DNA of 64,000 nt. Origin: Companilactobacillus futsaii JCM 17355 (GTDB taxonomy: Bacteria > Bacillota > Bacilli > Lactobacillales > Lactobacillaceae). Positions 20,251 to 29,305 of this stretch are shown here, piece after piece (positions within the stretch are counted from its first letter, which is position 1; every line of letters begins with the position of its first letter). The position numbers and the translations under genes are program-made. Where the stretch lies: NCBI RefSeq assembly GCF_001435505.1, contig NZ_AZDO01000080.1, positions 46,962-110,961 on the forward strand, given 5' to 3'. The notes beneath the pieces were generated by a model that did no database searches, was not told the origin of the DNA, and worked only from the letters and a program-made list of their open reading frames with translations.

Positions 20251-21271
20251 GATAGTTCGGGTTGTTAAAGGACGTCGTCCAAGAGTTGTAGTTATAGGTG
20301 GGGGTACTGGTTTACCAGTTGTTTTGAACAGTTTAAGAAGGATGGATGCTAATATTACTGCGATTGTTACCGTAGCCGATGATGGGGGATCATCTGGTAT
20401 CATTCGTGATTATATCAACGTTGTCCCTCCTGGGGATATTAGAAACGTTTTAGCATCTTTGTCTGATTTGCCTAAAGTGGATTTAGACGTTTTCCAATAT
20501 CGTTTCAAGACCAATGATGATTTCTTCTCTGGTCATGCGATTGGAAATTTGATAATTGCCGCTTTAACAGAAATGTCGCCTAATATTTTTGACGCCGTAC
20601 AAGAACTATCTAAAATGATGCAAGTTGATGGTCATGTTTATCCAGCCAGCAACACGAAGTTAACATTGAATGCAGAGTTTACTGATGGAACGACTTTGTC
20701 AGGAGAGCATGAGATAACACATTCAGGTAAGCACGTAAAACGAGTTTGGGTTACTGATTCAGATAATCCTGATCAAGAACCTAAATCAGTGCTTCCAGTT
20801 ATTGCTTCTATTATGCAAGCTGATGTAGTTGTTTTAGGTCCTGGTAGTTTATTTACTAGTATTTTGCCTAATTTAATGATTAAAAAAATTGGTGAAGCTG
20901 TTAAACAAACTTCAGCCGAAATTGTCTATATTTGTAACATCATGACTCAAATCGGTGAAACAGAAGGCTTTACTGATGCGGATCACGTAAAAGTATTGAA
21001 TCGTCATTTAGGTGGGAATTTTATCGATACAGTTTTAGTTAATACGCGTAAAATTCCTGACGGTTATATGGATCATAAAAAGTATGACGAATACGTCAAC
21101 CAAGTGGAAACTGACTTTGATGGCTTGAGAAAAATGGGCTGCAAAGTAATTCAAGATGATTTCTTGTCGTTGCATGATAAGGGAGCTTTCCACGATGGAG
21201 AAAAAGTTGCTAAAGAAATTATTAATCTTTCTTTGCAATCAGGAAATAGAAAAAATGAGGTGAGACGTTAG
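20237..21271 (+). CDS. yvcK: YvcK/CofD-like gluconeogenesis factor
   Basis: 344-aa Rossmann protein with a GGGTGLP loop near the N-terminus and ADDGGSSG, conserved in the CofD-like YvcK family. In Bacillus and Listeria YvcK binds UDP-GlcNAc and is needed for growth on gluconeogenic carbon sources and for correct cell-wall synthesis. I chose the ATG at 20237, 9 nt after AAGAAGG; the TTG at 20231 is too close to that site. It overlaps rapZ and shares one base with the whiA start. Confidence 0.93.
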   Translation: MATNRIVRVVKGRRPRVVVIGGGTGLPVVLNSLRRMDANITAIVTVADDGGSSGIIRDYINVVPPGDIRNVLASLSDLPKVDLDVFQYRFKTNDDFFSGHAIGNLIIAALTEMSPNIFDAVQELSKMMQVDGHVYPASNTKLTLNAEFTDGTTLSGEHEITHSGKHVKRVWVTDSDNPDQEPKSVLPVIASIMQADVVVLGPGSLFTSILPNLMIKKIGEAVKQTSAEIVYICNIMTQIGETEGFTDADHVKVLNRHLGGNFIDTVLVNTRKIPDGYMDHKKYDEYVNQVETDFDGLRKMGCKVIQDDFLSLHDKGAFHDGEKVAKEIINLSLQSGNRKNEVRR

Positions 21272-22206
21272 TGGTTTCATACGCTAGTGAAGTTAAACAA
21301 GAGCTCACAAAATTAGTCGTTCATCCTGAACATGCTCGAGTAGAGTTATCAGCGTTGTTGAGAATGAATGGTTCTTTGAGTTTACAAAACCATCATTTCG
21401 TCTTAACCGCACAAACTGAAAACGCCGCAATTGCCAGAAGAATTTTTTCGTTGGTCAAGCAAAAGTATGGCATTGAATCGGAATTGTTAGTGCGTAAAAA
21501 GATGAAGTTAAAGAAAAACAATCAGTATTTAGTACGAATCAATCAAGATACTAATAAGATTTTGACCGATTTGGATATCTTGGATGAATCTGGTTTGTCG
21601 ATTAATACTAATGTACCGTTAGAAGTTATCAATGAAGATCAACGAATGCGTTCATATTTACGTGGGGCATTCTTAGCAACTGGAAGTGTCAATAATCCGG
21701 AAACTTCTAGATACCATTTAGAGATTTATTCATTGTATGAAATGCATAATGAAGGTATTGCTCAAATGATGAATTATTTTCATTTGAATGCTAGAACTAC
21801 GAAGCGTCGTAACGGCTATATCGTTTATTTGAAGGAAGCAGAAAAAATTGCTGATTTCTTACAATTGATTGGTGCTACGAATTCAATGTTGAAATTTGAA
21901 GATATTCGAATTGTGCGTGACATGAGAAATTCGGTTAACCGTTTAGTTAATTGCGAAAATGCTAATATCAATAAGACCGTGGCAGCAGCTGAACGTCAAG
22001 TTGAAAATATCAAGCATTTGCAAGCAACAGTTGGTTTGGATAACTTGCCTGATAAATTACGTGAAATTGCGGTCTTGAGACTAGAGAATCCAGAAGTTTC
22101 ACTAAAAGAGTTGGGCGATATGGTACCAAGTGGTCCGATTTCAAAATCTGGAATCAATCACCGTTTACGTAAGTTGAATCAATTAGCAGAAGCTGATTGT
22201 GTTTAA
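21271..22206 (+). CDS. whiA: WhiA, LAGLIDADG-like DNA-binding protein
   Basis: 311-aa protein with an N-terminal homing-endonuclease-like LAGLIDADG fold ([12 protein letters not shown] ... [17 protein letters not shown]) and a C-terminal helix-turn-helix ([20 protein letters not shown]). WhiA is a developmental transcription factor in Streptomyces; in Firmicutes it influences chromosome segregation and division. It starts at GTG overlapping the yvcK stop, and completes the conserved rapZ-yvcK-whiA unit. Confidence 0.95.
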   Translation: MVSYASEVKQELTKLVVHPEHARVELSALLRMNGSLSLQNHHFVLTAQTENAAIARRIFSLVKQKYGIESELLVRKKMKLKKNNQYLVRINQDTNKILTDLDILDESGLSINTNVPLEVINEDQRMRSYLRGAFLATGSVNNPETSRYHLEIYSLYEMHNEGIAQMMNYFHLNARTTKRRNGYIVYLKEAEKIADFLQLIGATNSMLKFEDIRIVRDMRNSVNRLVNCENANINKTVAAAERQVENIKHLQATVGLDNLPDKLREIAVLRLENPEVSLKELGDMVPSGPISKSGINHRLRKLNQLAEADCV

Positions 22207-22216
22207 ATTATTTATA

Positions 22217-22267
22217 ATAGATAGGTATGAAATTCATTTTGAAATGTATTTCATATCTATTTTTTTA
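22217..22267 (+). terminator. Intrinsic terminator after whiA
   Basis: ATAGA/TCTAT and TATGAAAT/ATTTCATA arms (TATGAAAT at 22226-22233, ATTTCATA at 22248-22255), followed by a T run. Confidence 0.8.
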
Positions 22268-22377
22268 TTTCTGTCAGAAAATATATTGGGATATTATAGA
22301 TATTATACGTTATATCATCGTTATGAAAATTTAATTAATATTCAATAAACAAAAAAATAAAAGCTCTTTTTTGATGA

Positions 22378-22395
22378 GTACATAAATATATGTAC
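22378..22395. repeat. Inverted repeat GTACATA-N4-TATGTAC
   Basis: Perfect 7-bp arms around AATA in the AT-rich leader of the secreted-peptide gene. Possible operator; no known consensus is matched. Confidence 0.4.
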
Positions 22396-22451
22396 TTTTA
22401 GACCTATGTAAGGAATTACTTTCTTTTTAAAATGCCACACGCATTATATTG

Positions 22452-22473
22452 TTTGTATTGTAGTAAATACAAA
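22452..22473. repeat. Inverted repeat TTTGTATT-N6-AATACAAA
   Basis: Perfect 8-bp arms about 20 bp upstream of the peptide-gene start, just after a TATATT -10-like hexamer (22445-22450). Could be an operator or a 5' leader hairpin. Confidence 0.45.
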
Positions 22474-22492
22474 AGTAAAAGGGGAAGTTAAC

Positions 22493-22993
22493 ATGAAAAT
22501 GTATAAAACAATATCAATTGGTTTTGTTGTATTAACGGCGCTATCAGTAAGCGCGCCATCTATAACGACAGAGGTAAGAGCCGCAAAAGTTGATGATACA
22601 GTTGTTCAGGGTGAAACTGATGAATTTAAGGGTTTGACAGATCAAGAGCTAAAAGATTTGGGATTCAACAATCAAGAAATAAATAATTATAATAATAATA
22701 TAAATGATAATTTAATAATTGATCATGGTATGGTAATTAATGGTCAGGGTGATGGAATAAGTCGCGGTAAATTTACTTGGGCGGTAAAAGTAATAAGAAA
22801 GGGGTACAGTAAACTTCCAAGTAGTGTGAAGAAATATATTGCTGCACATACGGGATTAGATACTTTGTTAGACTTTGTGGAAAATGCTACTGGAACATTG
22901 CAGGATGCTATTTATAAGGCATGTAGAAACGTGGGTATGAATGCAACAATAGCTAATATTGTTACGGCAGCAATAATGACGTTAGTTTTTTAA
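22493..22993 (+). CDS. Secreted cationic-tail protein of unknown function (bacteriocin-like candidate)
   Basis: I do not recognise a named family. The 166-aa product begins with a Sec-type signal peptide (hydrophobic residues 7-25, likely cleavage after VRA at about residue 30). An acidic stretch (32-58) and an Asn-rich linker (59-73) follow. The C-terminal ~75 residues are basic, with RGKFTWAVKVIRKGYSK, several predicted amphipathic helices, one Cys (144), and a hydrophobic end IVTAAIMTLVF. This plan, pro-region then cationic helical domain, resembles secreted antimicrobial or toxin-like peptides, but that is inference. It has the ribosome site AAAAGGGGAAG, an isolated AT-rich upstream region with two inverted repeats, and a shared terminator with an opposing regulator/membrane-protein pair that could provide control or immunity. 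Confidence 0.7.
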   Translation: MKMYKTISIGFVVLTALSVSAPSITTEVRAAKVDDTVVQGETDEFKGLTDQELKDLGFNNQEINNYNNNINDNLIIDHGMVINGQGDGISRGKFTWAVKVIRKGYSKLPSSVKKYIAAHTGLDTLLDFVENATGTLQDAIYKACRNVGMNATIANIVTAAIMTLVF

Positions 22994-23012
22994 AAATGTA
23001 TAGAAAATTTAG

Positions 23013-23060
23013 AGTAATAAAACCTCGCTCAAACTTGTGAACGAGGTTTTATTACTTTTT
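23013..23060. terminator. Bidirectional terminator between convergent genes
   Basis: AGTAATAAAACCTCG pairs perfectly with CGAGGTTTTATTACT (15 bp), with T-rich DNA on both strands. It serves the peptide gene and the opposing pair. Confidence 0.9.
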
Positions 23061-23234
23061 ATTTTTAAAGAAAGTTTTGATTATTATATAAAAACCGTAT
23101 GTAGTAAATCCTAACCAAACAATAATAAAAAAGATGAGGTATATAGTTTGTCCACTTTGACTAAGTAAGTAATAAAGGATTGCTAAAATTAAGCCAATAC
23201 AAATATAAAATATTATATCTATATTATTTCTCAT
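23052..23234 (-). CDS. Small two-helix membrane protein
   Basis: 60-aa hydrophobic protein with two membrane segments (about residues 7-25 and 30-53) and a basic C-terminus KTFFKNKK. It overlaps the upstream regulator gene by 11 nt, so the two are translationally coupled. The family is not recognised. Size, charge and position beside a candidate secreted peptide fit an immunity protein, but it could equally be a sensor subunit paired with the XRE protein. Confidence 0.6.
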   Translation of the reverse strand: MRNNIDIIFYICIGLILAILYYLLSQSGQTIYLIFFIIVWLGFTTYGFYIIIKTFFKNKK

Positions 23235-23625
23235 ATTTCTTTGCTTTCTTTACTGTTTTTACTTTGATAAACCAGTAAATAATTGGTATAGCTAAACCTA
23301 AAGGAGCTAATTTAAAACCAATGAATATTAATGTTAATGAGAATAATAACTCTTCCCCTTTTCCAAAGTTATTAAAAAAGTTTGCATTTTTAATGATCTG
23401 TTGTTTTTCAAATTCATCTTTTAAATCGTCGTTTTCCTTGAGAAGATTATCTATGGAAATATCAAATATTGTACTTAACTCAAAGAGATTATCCATTGAA
23501 GGAAAAAATCGATCAGTTTCCCAATTAGAGATTGCTTGTCTACTTACATGAAGTTGATTTGCAAGTTGTGTTTGAGATAGGTGATGCTTTTTTCGGTTTT
23601 TATAAATGGTAGTACCTAGACTCAT
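23224..23625 (-). CDS. XRE-family regulator with C-terminal membrane segments
   Basis: 133 aa. An N-terminal Cro/C1 helix-turn-helix (residues 5-60: HLSQTQLANQLHVSRQAISNWETDRFFPSMDNL) is followed by a charged linker and a hydrophobic C-terminal part (about 90-120) predicted to cross the membrane. Membrane-tethered XRE proteins of this kind occur next to small membrane-protein genes in many Firmicutes. ATG start behind CGGAGGG. It may control the convergent secreted-peptide gene. Confidence 0.8.
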   Translation of the reverse strand: MSLGTTIYKNRKKHHLSQTQLANQLHVSRQAISNWETDRFFPSMDNLFELSTIFDISIDNLLKENDDLKDEFEKQQIIKNANFFNNFGKGEELLFSLTLIFIGFKLAPLGLAIPIIYWFIKVKTVKKAKKYEK

Positions 23626-23759
23626 ATATTTCCCTCCGATAAAAAATTATTATATAAGTAATTATAATTTAAAGGTGTGAACAACGAAAGACAGATAAGC
23701 TTTACAACCGTTATAACGATAGGAAATATTGATGTTAAATCATAAAATAACAATTACTT

Positions 23760-24773
23760 TTAATTGCTGACGACGACTTTGCCAATCATATGATTAGTTT
23801 CTATTAATTGATGAGCTTTTTTCAAATTATCAACATTGATAGGGGATAATTCTTTAGTCAGAGTACTGTGAATAATATTTTCGTCAAGCATTGTAGCAAT
23901 TTGTTCGAGGATATCATGCTGGGTAATCATATCAGGAGTTTGATAGTAGGATTTGGAATACATCCATTCCCAAGCAAAAGTAGCTCGTTTTTTAGTTAAT
24001 TTCTTGAGATCGATTGGTCGGCGATTTTCGGTAATTGAAACGATTTTTCCGTGTGGTTTAATTAGTTGAGAAATTTCTTGCCAGTGTCCGTCTAAGTCGT
24101 TGAGTCCTAAGATGTAGTCGACATATTTGAAACCTAAGTTGTGAATTTCAGAGACAAGGTTTTTGCGATGATTGGCGATTAAATCAGCATTATTTTGTTG
24201 GACCCAAGAAATTGTTTCCACTCGAGAAGCTGTGGCAATTACTTTTAATCCAGCCCAGTGTGCTAATTGAGTGGCAATAGATCCGACACCGCCAGAACCA
24301 TTAATAATTAAAATAGTTTTTTGTTGGTTGTTTTTATCGGTTGGGTCGATTCCTAGTTGTTCAAAGATTGCTTCCCAAGCGGTTAAAGAAGTTAACGGCA
24401 TCGCGGCGATTTCAGCGTCTGATAAATTTTTAGGTGCATGACCAAGGATTCTTTCATCGACTAGTTGGTATTCACTGTCACTACCTGGTCGAATAAAGGA
24501 ACCTGCATAAAAAACCCTTTCACCCTTTTGAAAGAGTGTAACATCTTCTCCAATTTCCGTGACTGTTCCGACCGCATCCCAACCAATAACTTTAGGATGA
24601 GTAAGTTTTTTGTGACCACTTTTTCTGACACCGACATCGACTGGATTGACTGAGATAGCTGATATTTTGACCAATAGATCGTGACCGTGAGCTTGTGGCA
24701 TTGGTTCAGAAAATTCGATAAGACTGTTGGTATCTTGAATAGGTAGATGTTCTAAAAATCCGATAGCTTTCAT
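23760..24773 (-). CDS. Medium-chain dehydrogenase/quinone reductase-like oxidoreductase
   Basis: 337-aa member of the MDR superfamily. The N-terminal GroES-like part contains ISAISVNPVDVGVRKSG and VIGWDAVGTVTEIG; the NAD(P) fold carries GSGGVGSIATQLAHWAG (residues 159-175). The usual catalytic-zinc Cys after the first strand is replaced (SVNPVD), so it probably belongs to the zinc-free quinone-oxidoreductase branch often labelled zinc-type alcohol dehydrogenase-like. It is divergent from an HxlR regulator, a frequent arrangement for electrophile- or aldehyde-responsive reductases. Substrate unknown. Confidence 0.85.
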   Translation of the reverse strand: MKAIGFLEHLPIQDTNSLIEFSEPMPQAHGHDLLVKISAISVNPVDVGVRKSGHKKLTHPKVIGWDAVGTVTEIGEDVTLFQKGERVFYAGSFIRPGSDSEYQLVDERILGHAPKNLSDAEIAAMPLTSLTAWEAIFEQLGIDPTDKNNQQKTILIINGSGGVGSIATQLAHWAGLKVIATASRVETISWVQQNNADLIANHRKNLVSEIHNLGFKYVDYILGLNDLDGHWQEISQLIKPHGKIVSITENRRPIDLKKLTKKRATFAWEWMYSKSYYQTPDMITQHDILEQIATMLDENIIHSTLTKELSPINVDNLKKAHQLIETNHMIGKVVVSN

Positions 24774-24837
24774 AATAAATTCCTCCTCGACAATTAGTAT
24801 CGGCTCATTGAAGAATCAAAACAATCGTGAAATTTTT

Positions 24838-24849
24838 GTTACTAGTAAC
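24838..24849. promoter_or_regulatory. Palindrome between the dehydrogenase and HxlR genes
   Basis: GTTACTAGTAAC is a perfect 12-bp palindrome in the divergent promoter region, the expected place for an HxlR-type operator. A -35 candidate for the regulator (TTGTTA, 24853-24858) follows directly. Confidence 0.6.
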
Positions 24850-24908
24850 GTGTTGTTATGAATTTTAAAAAAGGGTAGTCTAGAGATAAATTGATGAGGA
24901 GAAAATCG

Positions 24909-25241
24909 ATGCAAAGACACATTTTCAATTGTAATGAAGGTTGTCCGGTGGAAAGTACCTTGCAAATTATTTGTAAATGGAAGAGTGTCATTATTTACCA
25001 TCTACTTGATAAAAAAGTTTGTCATTTTGGACAATTGCAGCATGAATTGAAAGATTGTTCAAGAAGGATGTTAGCTCTACAGTTAAATGATTTGGAAAAA
25101 GATGGAATTATTAAGAAAAATATCCATCAATTCAACTCTCTAAAAACAGATTATCAATTGACTGAATTTGGTAAAACGTTAGAACCAGTAATTACTTCTA
25201 TGGCTAATTGGGGTAAGATTTATAATCAAAAAAGAAGCTAG
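24909..25241 (+). CDS. HxlR-family transcriptional regulator
   Basis: 110-aa winged-helix protein. CPVESTLQIICKWKSVIIYHL at the N-terminus and RMLALQLNDLEKDGIIKK in the recognition region are typical of HxlR/YodB proteins. Cys residues near the N-terminus (CNEGCP) include the position used for redox sensing in several relatives. I start at the ATG at 24909, 6 nt after AGGAGA. It is transcribed away from the dehydrogenase gene, which it probably regulates. Confidence 0.88.
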   Translation: MQRHIFNCNEGCPVESTLQIICKWKSVIIYHLLDKKVCHFGQLQHELKDCSRRMLALQLNDLEKDGIIKKNIHQFNSLKTDYQLTEFGKTLEPVITSMANWGKIYNQKRS

Positions 25242-25270
25242 ACGACTTTTTACAGTTGTCTAGCTTTCTT
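25231..25270. terminator. Bidirectional terminator between convergent genes
   Basis: AGCTAGAC (25236-25243) pairs with GTCTAGCT (25258-25265) and the stem extends inward. It overlaps the ends of the HxlR gene and of the opposing membrane-protein gene. Confidence 0.7.
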
Positions 25271-26977
25271 TATCTTGGGAATGATTAACAAACCGATTAA
25301 AACAATTAGTAAGACTGTCGACATCCAAAGTAGAGGTCGATACATTTTAGGTTGAACTTGTGTGATTTGGTAAGTAGCGTGTTGAAGATTCTTATTGGAA
25401 TGAATAGTTATGAAACCTTCAGGACTACGACTTGCTTTAACCCTTTGTCCATTCAACTTAATTTGATAGATCAATGAATTATAGCCGTAGACTGGTAAAA
25501 TTATTTCTCCTTTAGGAACGTTGTCAGCAGTTAAAATAATCGAATTAACATCAGTACTGTTATGTTTTAGAGGAATGTCACGAATCTTAGTTACTCCCAG
25601 ATGACCATTTATTAAGTAAGTGATTTGTGGATCTAGACTTAAGCCATTAGTGCCTTTTTCTAGTGGGACCGAATTAGGAGCGTAGTCAGGAATCAAGGTC
25701 CGTGAAAGTGTATCGCTAGTAATACCACTAGAAGTTACTTTGGCATAGCCGTTCAAACCAGTTGGAGTAGTTGAATTTTGAGTAATAATTGGTAGTTTGG
25801 CTGTTTTATGATATTGGGCTTGAAAACCTGTATAGCCAGCCATTAAATAAGATATAATTGTTATTCCAAAAAAGATTTTACGAGCTGTCTTTGAATTGAA
25901 ATTAATTAGTACCAAAATTATCGGTATGATTCCTAAAAAGGGGGCAAAGCGCCAGGCGGCGTTTTGGAAGTTATTGATAATCGGTAATTTTCCTAATAGG
26001 TTCCAGGGAACGATATTGCTAGAAAATAAGATCAAAACAATTTCAACACTGATCCATGGAAGTAGTTGTTTTAACTTTTGTCGGTTGAATTTGAAGACAA
26101 CAATTAACAATAAAATAATTGAAAGCCAAGAAATTGTTGATTTAGAATTCCAGCGTGAAGTCCAAAAAATTTGCCAAAGACTGAGACTGTCAACGTGGCC
26201 CAATCCAAATGGTGACAATAATCCAGTCTGCGTGATCTTCATCAGTCGATATAGGATTGGCGCACAGAGAATAACGGTAAGTCCGGCTGCAATGATCAAA
26301 TTGAGCCAAGCTAAATAATTTTTCTTGATAATAGTGTTAATAATCAAAAATATTCCTGCCACGATTGTAATGACAACAGCGCTGAGTAAATGCGAGCCGA
26401 TGACCCAAAACATTAACAGAGCAGTTTTAATAATCAAAGGTGGATCAATTTTTTCACTTTGAATTATTTCTTTGAAAGTAAAGAAGATTGGAAAAGCAAA
26501 AATCATCACTAAAGCAGTACCAGTTTGCATTTCATTGACTAAGTCTTTTAAAACTGAACCGGAAAGTGTAAAAATTGTTGCTGCCAAAATGGCATTACGA
26601 CTATCGAACCGTTTGTTTACGGACAAGAAAGTCACGATAAATCCGAGCCCAGCAATCAGGGCTTTGATGGCAATGATTTGATGAATAGGGGTTAAGAAAT
26701 TAGTCAAAAAGACAAACGGCCATAAAGTGATATCAGGATACATTCCATTGATGGCCTGCCCAGTATTAAAGAAACTGTTGAAGTTAACCCAACTAGGTAA
26801 TTGATGTTGTTGAAAGGCTAGTCTAATTTCATAGATTCGTTCTGAATGAAAAAAAGTATCGTAAAGCGAAACCATATAGTTAAAGTGAAATTGCCAAATA
26901 GTCCAAGCCAGTAAAATAATAAAAAAGAATAAGGCAATAAAAATAGTTTGCTTGTGTGAGTTATTTTTTGAGTCCAA
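25250..26977 (-). CDS. Large polytopic membrane protein, YfhO/GT-C-like
   Basis: 575 aa with about 11 predicted membrane helices, an extracytoplasmic C-terminal domain (about 400-545) and a final helix before the basic end PKIKKARQL. The layout (N-terminal helix, a loop with SLYDTFFHSERIYEIRLAF, then many helices) resembles GT-C-fold membrane glycosyltransferase-like proteins such as YfhO, which modify teichoic acid or other wall polymers using lipid-linked sugars. Function is not proven. TTG start after AGGAGAAA. Stands alone on this strand. Confidence 0.65.
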   Translation of the reverse strand: MDSKNNSHKQTIFIALFFFIILLAWTIWQFHFNYMVSLYDTFFHSERIYEIRLAFQQHQLPSWVNFNSFFNTGQAINGMYPDITLWPFVFLTNFLTPIHQIIAIKALIAGLGFIVTFLSVNKRFDSRNAILAATIFTLSGSVLKDLVNEMQTGTALVMIFAFPIFFTFKEIIQSEKIDPPLIIKTALLMFWVIGSHLLSAVVITIVAGIFLIINTIIKKNYLAWLNLIIAAGLTVILCAPILYRLMKITQTGLLSPFGLGHVDSLSLWQIFWTSRWNSKSTISWLSIILLLIVVFKFNRQKLKQLLPWISVEIVLILFSSNIVPWNLLGKLPIINNFQNAAWRFAPFLGIIPIILVLINFNSKTARKIFFGITIISYLMAGYTGFQAQYHKTAKLPIITQNSTTPTGLNGYAKVTSSGITSDTLSRTLIPDYAPNSVPLEKGTNGLSLDPQITYLINGHLGVTKIRDIPLKHNSTDVNSIILTADNVPKGEIILPVYGYNSLIYQIKLNGQRVKASRSPEGFITIHSNKNLQHATYQITQVQPKMYRPLLWMSTVLLIVLIGLLIIPKIKKARQL

Positions 26978-27035
26978 AATATTTCTCCTATAAATAAATA
27001 ATCCAGACCTTAATTATACTTCAATTGTTGAAAAC

Positions 27036-27064
27036 AAAAAAATAGCTCACGACCAAAGTCATGA
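27036..27064 (-). terminator. Intrinsic terminator of the MFS exporter gene
   Basis: On the minus strand TCATGAC-TTTG-GTCGTGA is followed shortly by seven T. Confidence 0.75.
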
Positions 27065-27073
27065 ACTAAATTA

Positions 27074-28465
27074 TTATTTATTAGTCTTTTTGTTCTTGAT
27101 CAAAAGAGCAAAGATAAATCCAAGAATTGCCATTGCGAAGAAGAAAGCAAAGACTCTTTGATAACCAATCAAACCATTGTTAGCAGGTAAGTGGTGATTT
27201 TCATTAGTAATAACCAGGATCAAAGTGGCTAAACTAACGCCAAGAGATCCTAACAATTGACGAACTGTCGTAATAATAGCCGTTCCATGTGGAATCAAAT
27301 CTTCAGGCAAAGAATTTCCACCAAGTGTAGTTGCAGGCATCATAACGAAGGCATTGCCACCCTCAATTAGAATCGCAATCAAAATCATTGGGAACATACT
27401 CAACTTGAAGTGAAGTACAAACAATAAGAACCAACCAACGACAATCATTGACATACCACTGATCAAAGTAGCTTTGAAACCAATTTTATCAGCAAGTTTA
27501 CCAGTCAATGGGTTCAAAATACTTAAGACAATAGCTGGTGGAACTAGTGCTAAACCTGATTTCAAAACTGAAACGTGTAAGACATTTTGATAATAGAGTG
27601 GGTAAATAATCGTCACGACAATCAATGAAATATATGAAAAACCGGTCAAAAGAACAGCTAAATCGAAGTTAAAGTTTTTCATAACTTTCAAATCAAGTAG
27701 TGGTTCTTTTTTAGTTAATTGACGGTGAATGAAGAGACCGGTCAAAATGATACTAATTACTAAGAGGATTATTAAATTAGTGCTAAAACTCTTCGTAGCT
27801 CCAGCTTGATTGACGACATAAAGTAAACCAATCAAACCAAGTAAATAAATTGTTGAAACTAAATCTAAACTAGCCTTATGACGAGGCATAACATCTTTAA
27901 TGCAGAAAAGACCACTGATAAAAATAACAATCATGATCAGCAAGAAGATGACGAATAAACCTTGCCATTTTAAAAAGTTCAAAACAATACCAGAAATAAT
28001 TGGACCACTGGCTAAAGCGGATCCCATAACTAGACCTGCATAACCCATAGTCGAACCACGTTTGTTTTCAGGTGTGATGGTCAATAAAACCGATTGAAAT
28101 GATGGGAACAAAACCCCAACACCAATAGCTTCTAAAGCTCTACCAAGCATAGCCATTGGAAAATTTTGTGCCGTAATAATGATCAATGTTCCTAGCGCAA
28201 AAACTCCGACCACGCTTAAAAAGATTTTCTTAAATGAAAAATTATTTAATAGCCAAGGACTGATAGGCATCATGATACACATGATCAACATAAAACCAGT
28301 CGTTAACCATTGAATCGTTGGTGCCGTTACACCGAAGAACTTCATCAATGTTGGATAAGCCGTTGAAAGTGATGACTGACTGATCGACATCGTGAACGTT
28401 CCCGATAGCAAAGTTATGATGAATAACTTCCGAGCTAGGCTATTTTGAATTTCACCCTTGTTCAT
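27074..28465 (-). CDS. DHA2-type MFS multidrug exporter
   Basis: 463 aa with about 14 membrane helices, typical of the EmrB/QacA branch of the major facilitator superfamily. Recognisable stretches are SQSSLSTAYPTLMKFFGV in helix 1, WLTTGFMLIMCIMMPIS in helix 2, and motif C in helix 5 (MGSALASGPIISGIVL). Such proteins expel drugs, dyes or bile salts using the proton gradient. The substrate cannot be deduced. ATG start behind GAAGGGG. Confidence 0.88.
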   Translation of the reverse strand: MNKGEIQNSLARKLFIITLLSGTFTMSISQSSLSTAYPTLMKFFGVTAPTIQWLTTGFMLIMCIMMPISPWLLNNFSFKKIFLSVVGVFALGTLIIITAQNFPMAMLGRALEAIGVGVLFPSFQSVLLTITPENKRGSTMGYAGLVMGSALASGPIISGIVLNFLKWQGLFVIFLLIMIVIFISGLFCIKDVMPRHKASLDLVSTIYLLGLIGLLYVVNQAGATKSFSTNLIILLVISIILTGLFIHRQLTKKEPLLDLKVMKNFNFDLAVLLTGFSYISLIVVTIIYPLYYQNVLHVSVLKSGLALVPPAIVLSILNPLTGKLADKIGFKATLISGMSMIVVGWFLLFVLHFKLSMFPMILIAILIEGGNAFVMMPATTLGGNSLPEDLIPHGTAIITTVRQLLGSLGVSLATLILVITNENHHLPANNGLIGYQRVFAFFFAMAILGFIFALLIKNKKTNK

Positions 28466-28489
28466 AAAAATACCCCTTCTTTGTAAAAT

Positions 28490-29215
28490 CTAATACCAAA
28501 TAAAGGATAGTCTAAATGAAAAACACTGTCCAACACAATGCCCGTGATACAGCGCTTTCAAGGCTATTTTTTTGTATAAATGAAAAGTTTTTTTAGTTAA
28601 GCCTAGATTTTTTGCTTGATACATATACCTACTAGCGATAGAAGCGTAGGGATGCCATTTTTGACACTTTTTCTCGACGGCTGATTTTTTGAAATTATGA
28701 GTTTTGTAAATCCAACTGTAACTTTGTAAGAAGGCCATATCTTCAAAAGGTAAAATATCTGGTCGATCTAATGAAAAAATCAAAAACATCTTTGCTGACC
28801 AAATACCAATACCTTTGACTGTGGTTAAGCTGTCGATAACTTGTGTATCTGATATTTGCAAATAGCTCGAAAAATTTACTTTTCCCGTTAAAATTGCTTC
28901 CGTCAAATTTTTAATGTAGTGAACTTTGGAATGTGAGATACCGATACTTAATAGTTGCTCATCCGACAAGTGATAAATTGTTATTGGACGAATTTGATCG
29001 GCACAATTATATTTTAACCGTTGAGTTAAAATATGAGCAACTTTTTTTGAAAGCATTTGTTCGATAATTTGACCGACTAAAAAAGAGTAGGCATTAGTTT
29101 GTAATTGGTAATTAATTGGACCCACCATCTGAATGACTTTAGCGAGTCGTTTATCTTTTTGAATCAAATATTGAACTGCAGGAGTATTTTGATCTAGATG
29201 TTTTATGATAGTCAT
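28490..29215 (-). CDS. HhH-GPD DNA-3-methyladenine glycosylase (AlkA-like)
   Basis: 241-aa base-excision repair enzyme removing alkylated purines. It shows the helix-hairpin-helix LTTVKGIGIWSAKMFLIF and the downstream catalytic Asp in ILPFEDMAF. The N-terminal AlkA beta-domain is absent, as in the compact MAG II forms of Gram-positives. I start at the ATG at 29215, 5 nt from GGAGG; an upstream TTG would include that site. The C-terminal tail (HCVGQCFSFRLSFIWY) is atypical and may be a lineage extension. Confidence 0.88.
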   Translation of the reverse strand: MTIIKHLDQNTPAVQYLIQKDKRLAKVIQMVGPINYQLQTNAYSFLVGQIIEQMLSKKVAHILTQRLKYNCADQIRPITIYHLSDEQLLSIGISHSKVHYIKNLTEAILTGKVNFSSYLQISDTQVIDSLTTVKGIGIWSAKMFLIFSLDRPDILPFEDMAFLQSYSWIYKTHNFKKSAVEKKCQKWHPYASIASRYMYQAKNLGLTKKTFHLYKKIALKALYHGHCVGQCFSFRLSFIWY

Positions 29216-29254
29216 GCTTACCTCCAAATCAGTTTCATTATAAGAATAAAAGAC

Positions 29255-29297
29255 AAAAAAATCTCCCTCTATCCAAAATGGATAAAGGAAGATTTTT
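29255..29297 (-). terminator. Intrinsic terminator of clpP
   Basis: On the minus strand AATCTTCC-TTATCC pairs with GGATA-GGGAGATT and is followed by seven T. Confidence 0.9.
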
Positions 29298-29305
29298 ATA
29301 AAAGA

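Noticed and set aside
25896..26318. 140-codon open frame antisense to the large membrane protein
   Set aside because: Composition is the reverse image of hydrophobic codons; no supporting signals.
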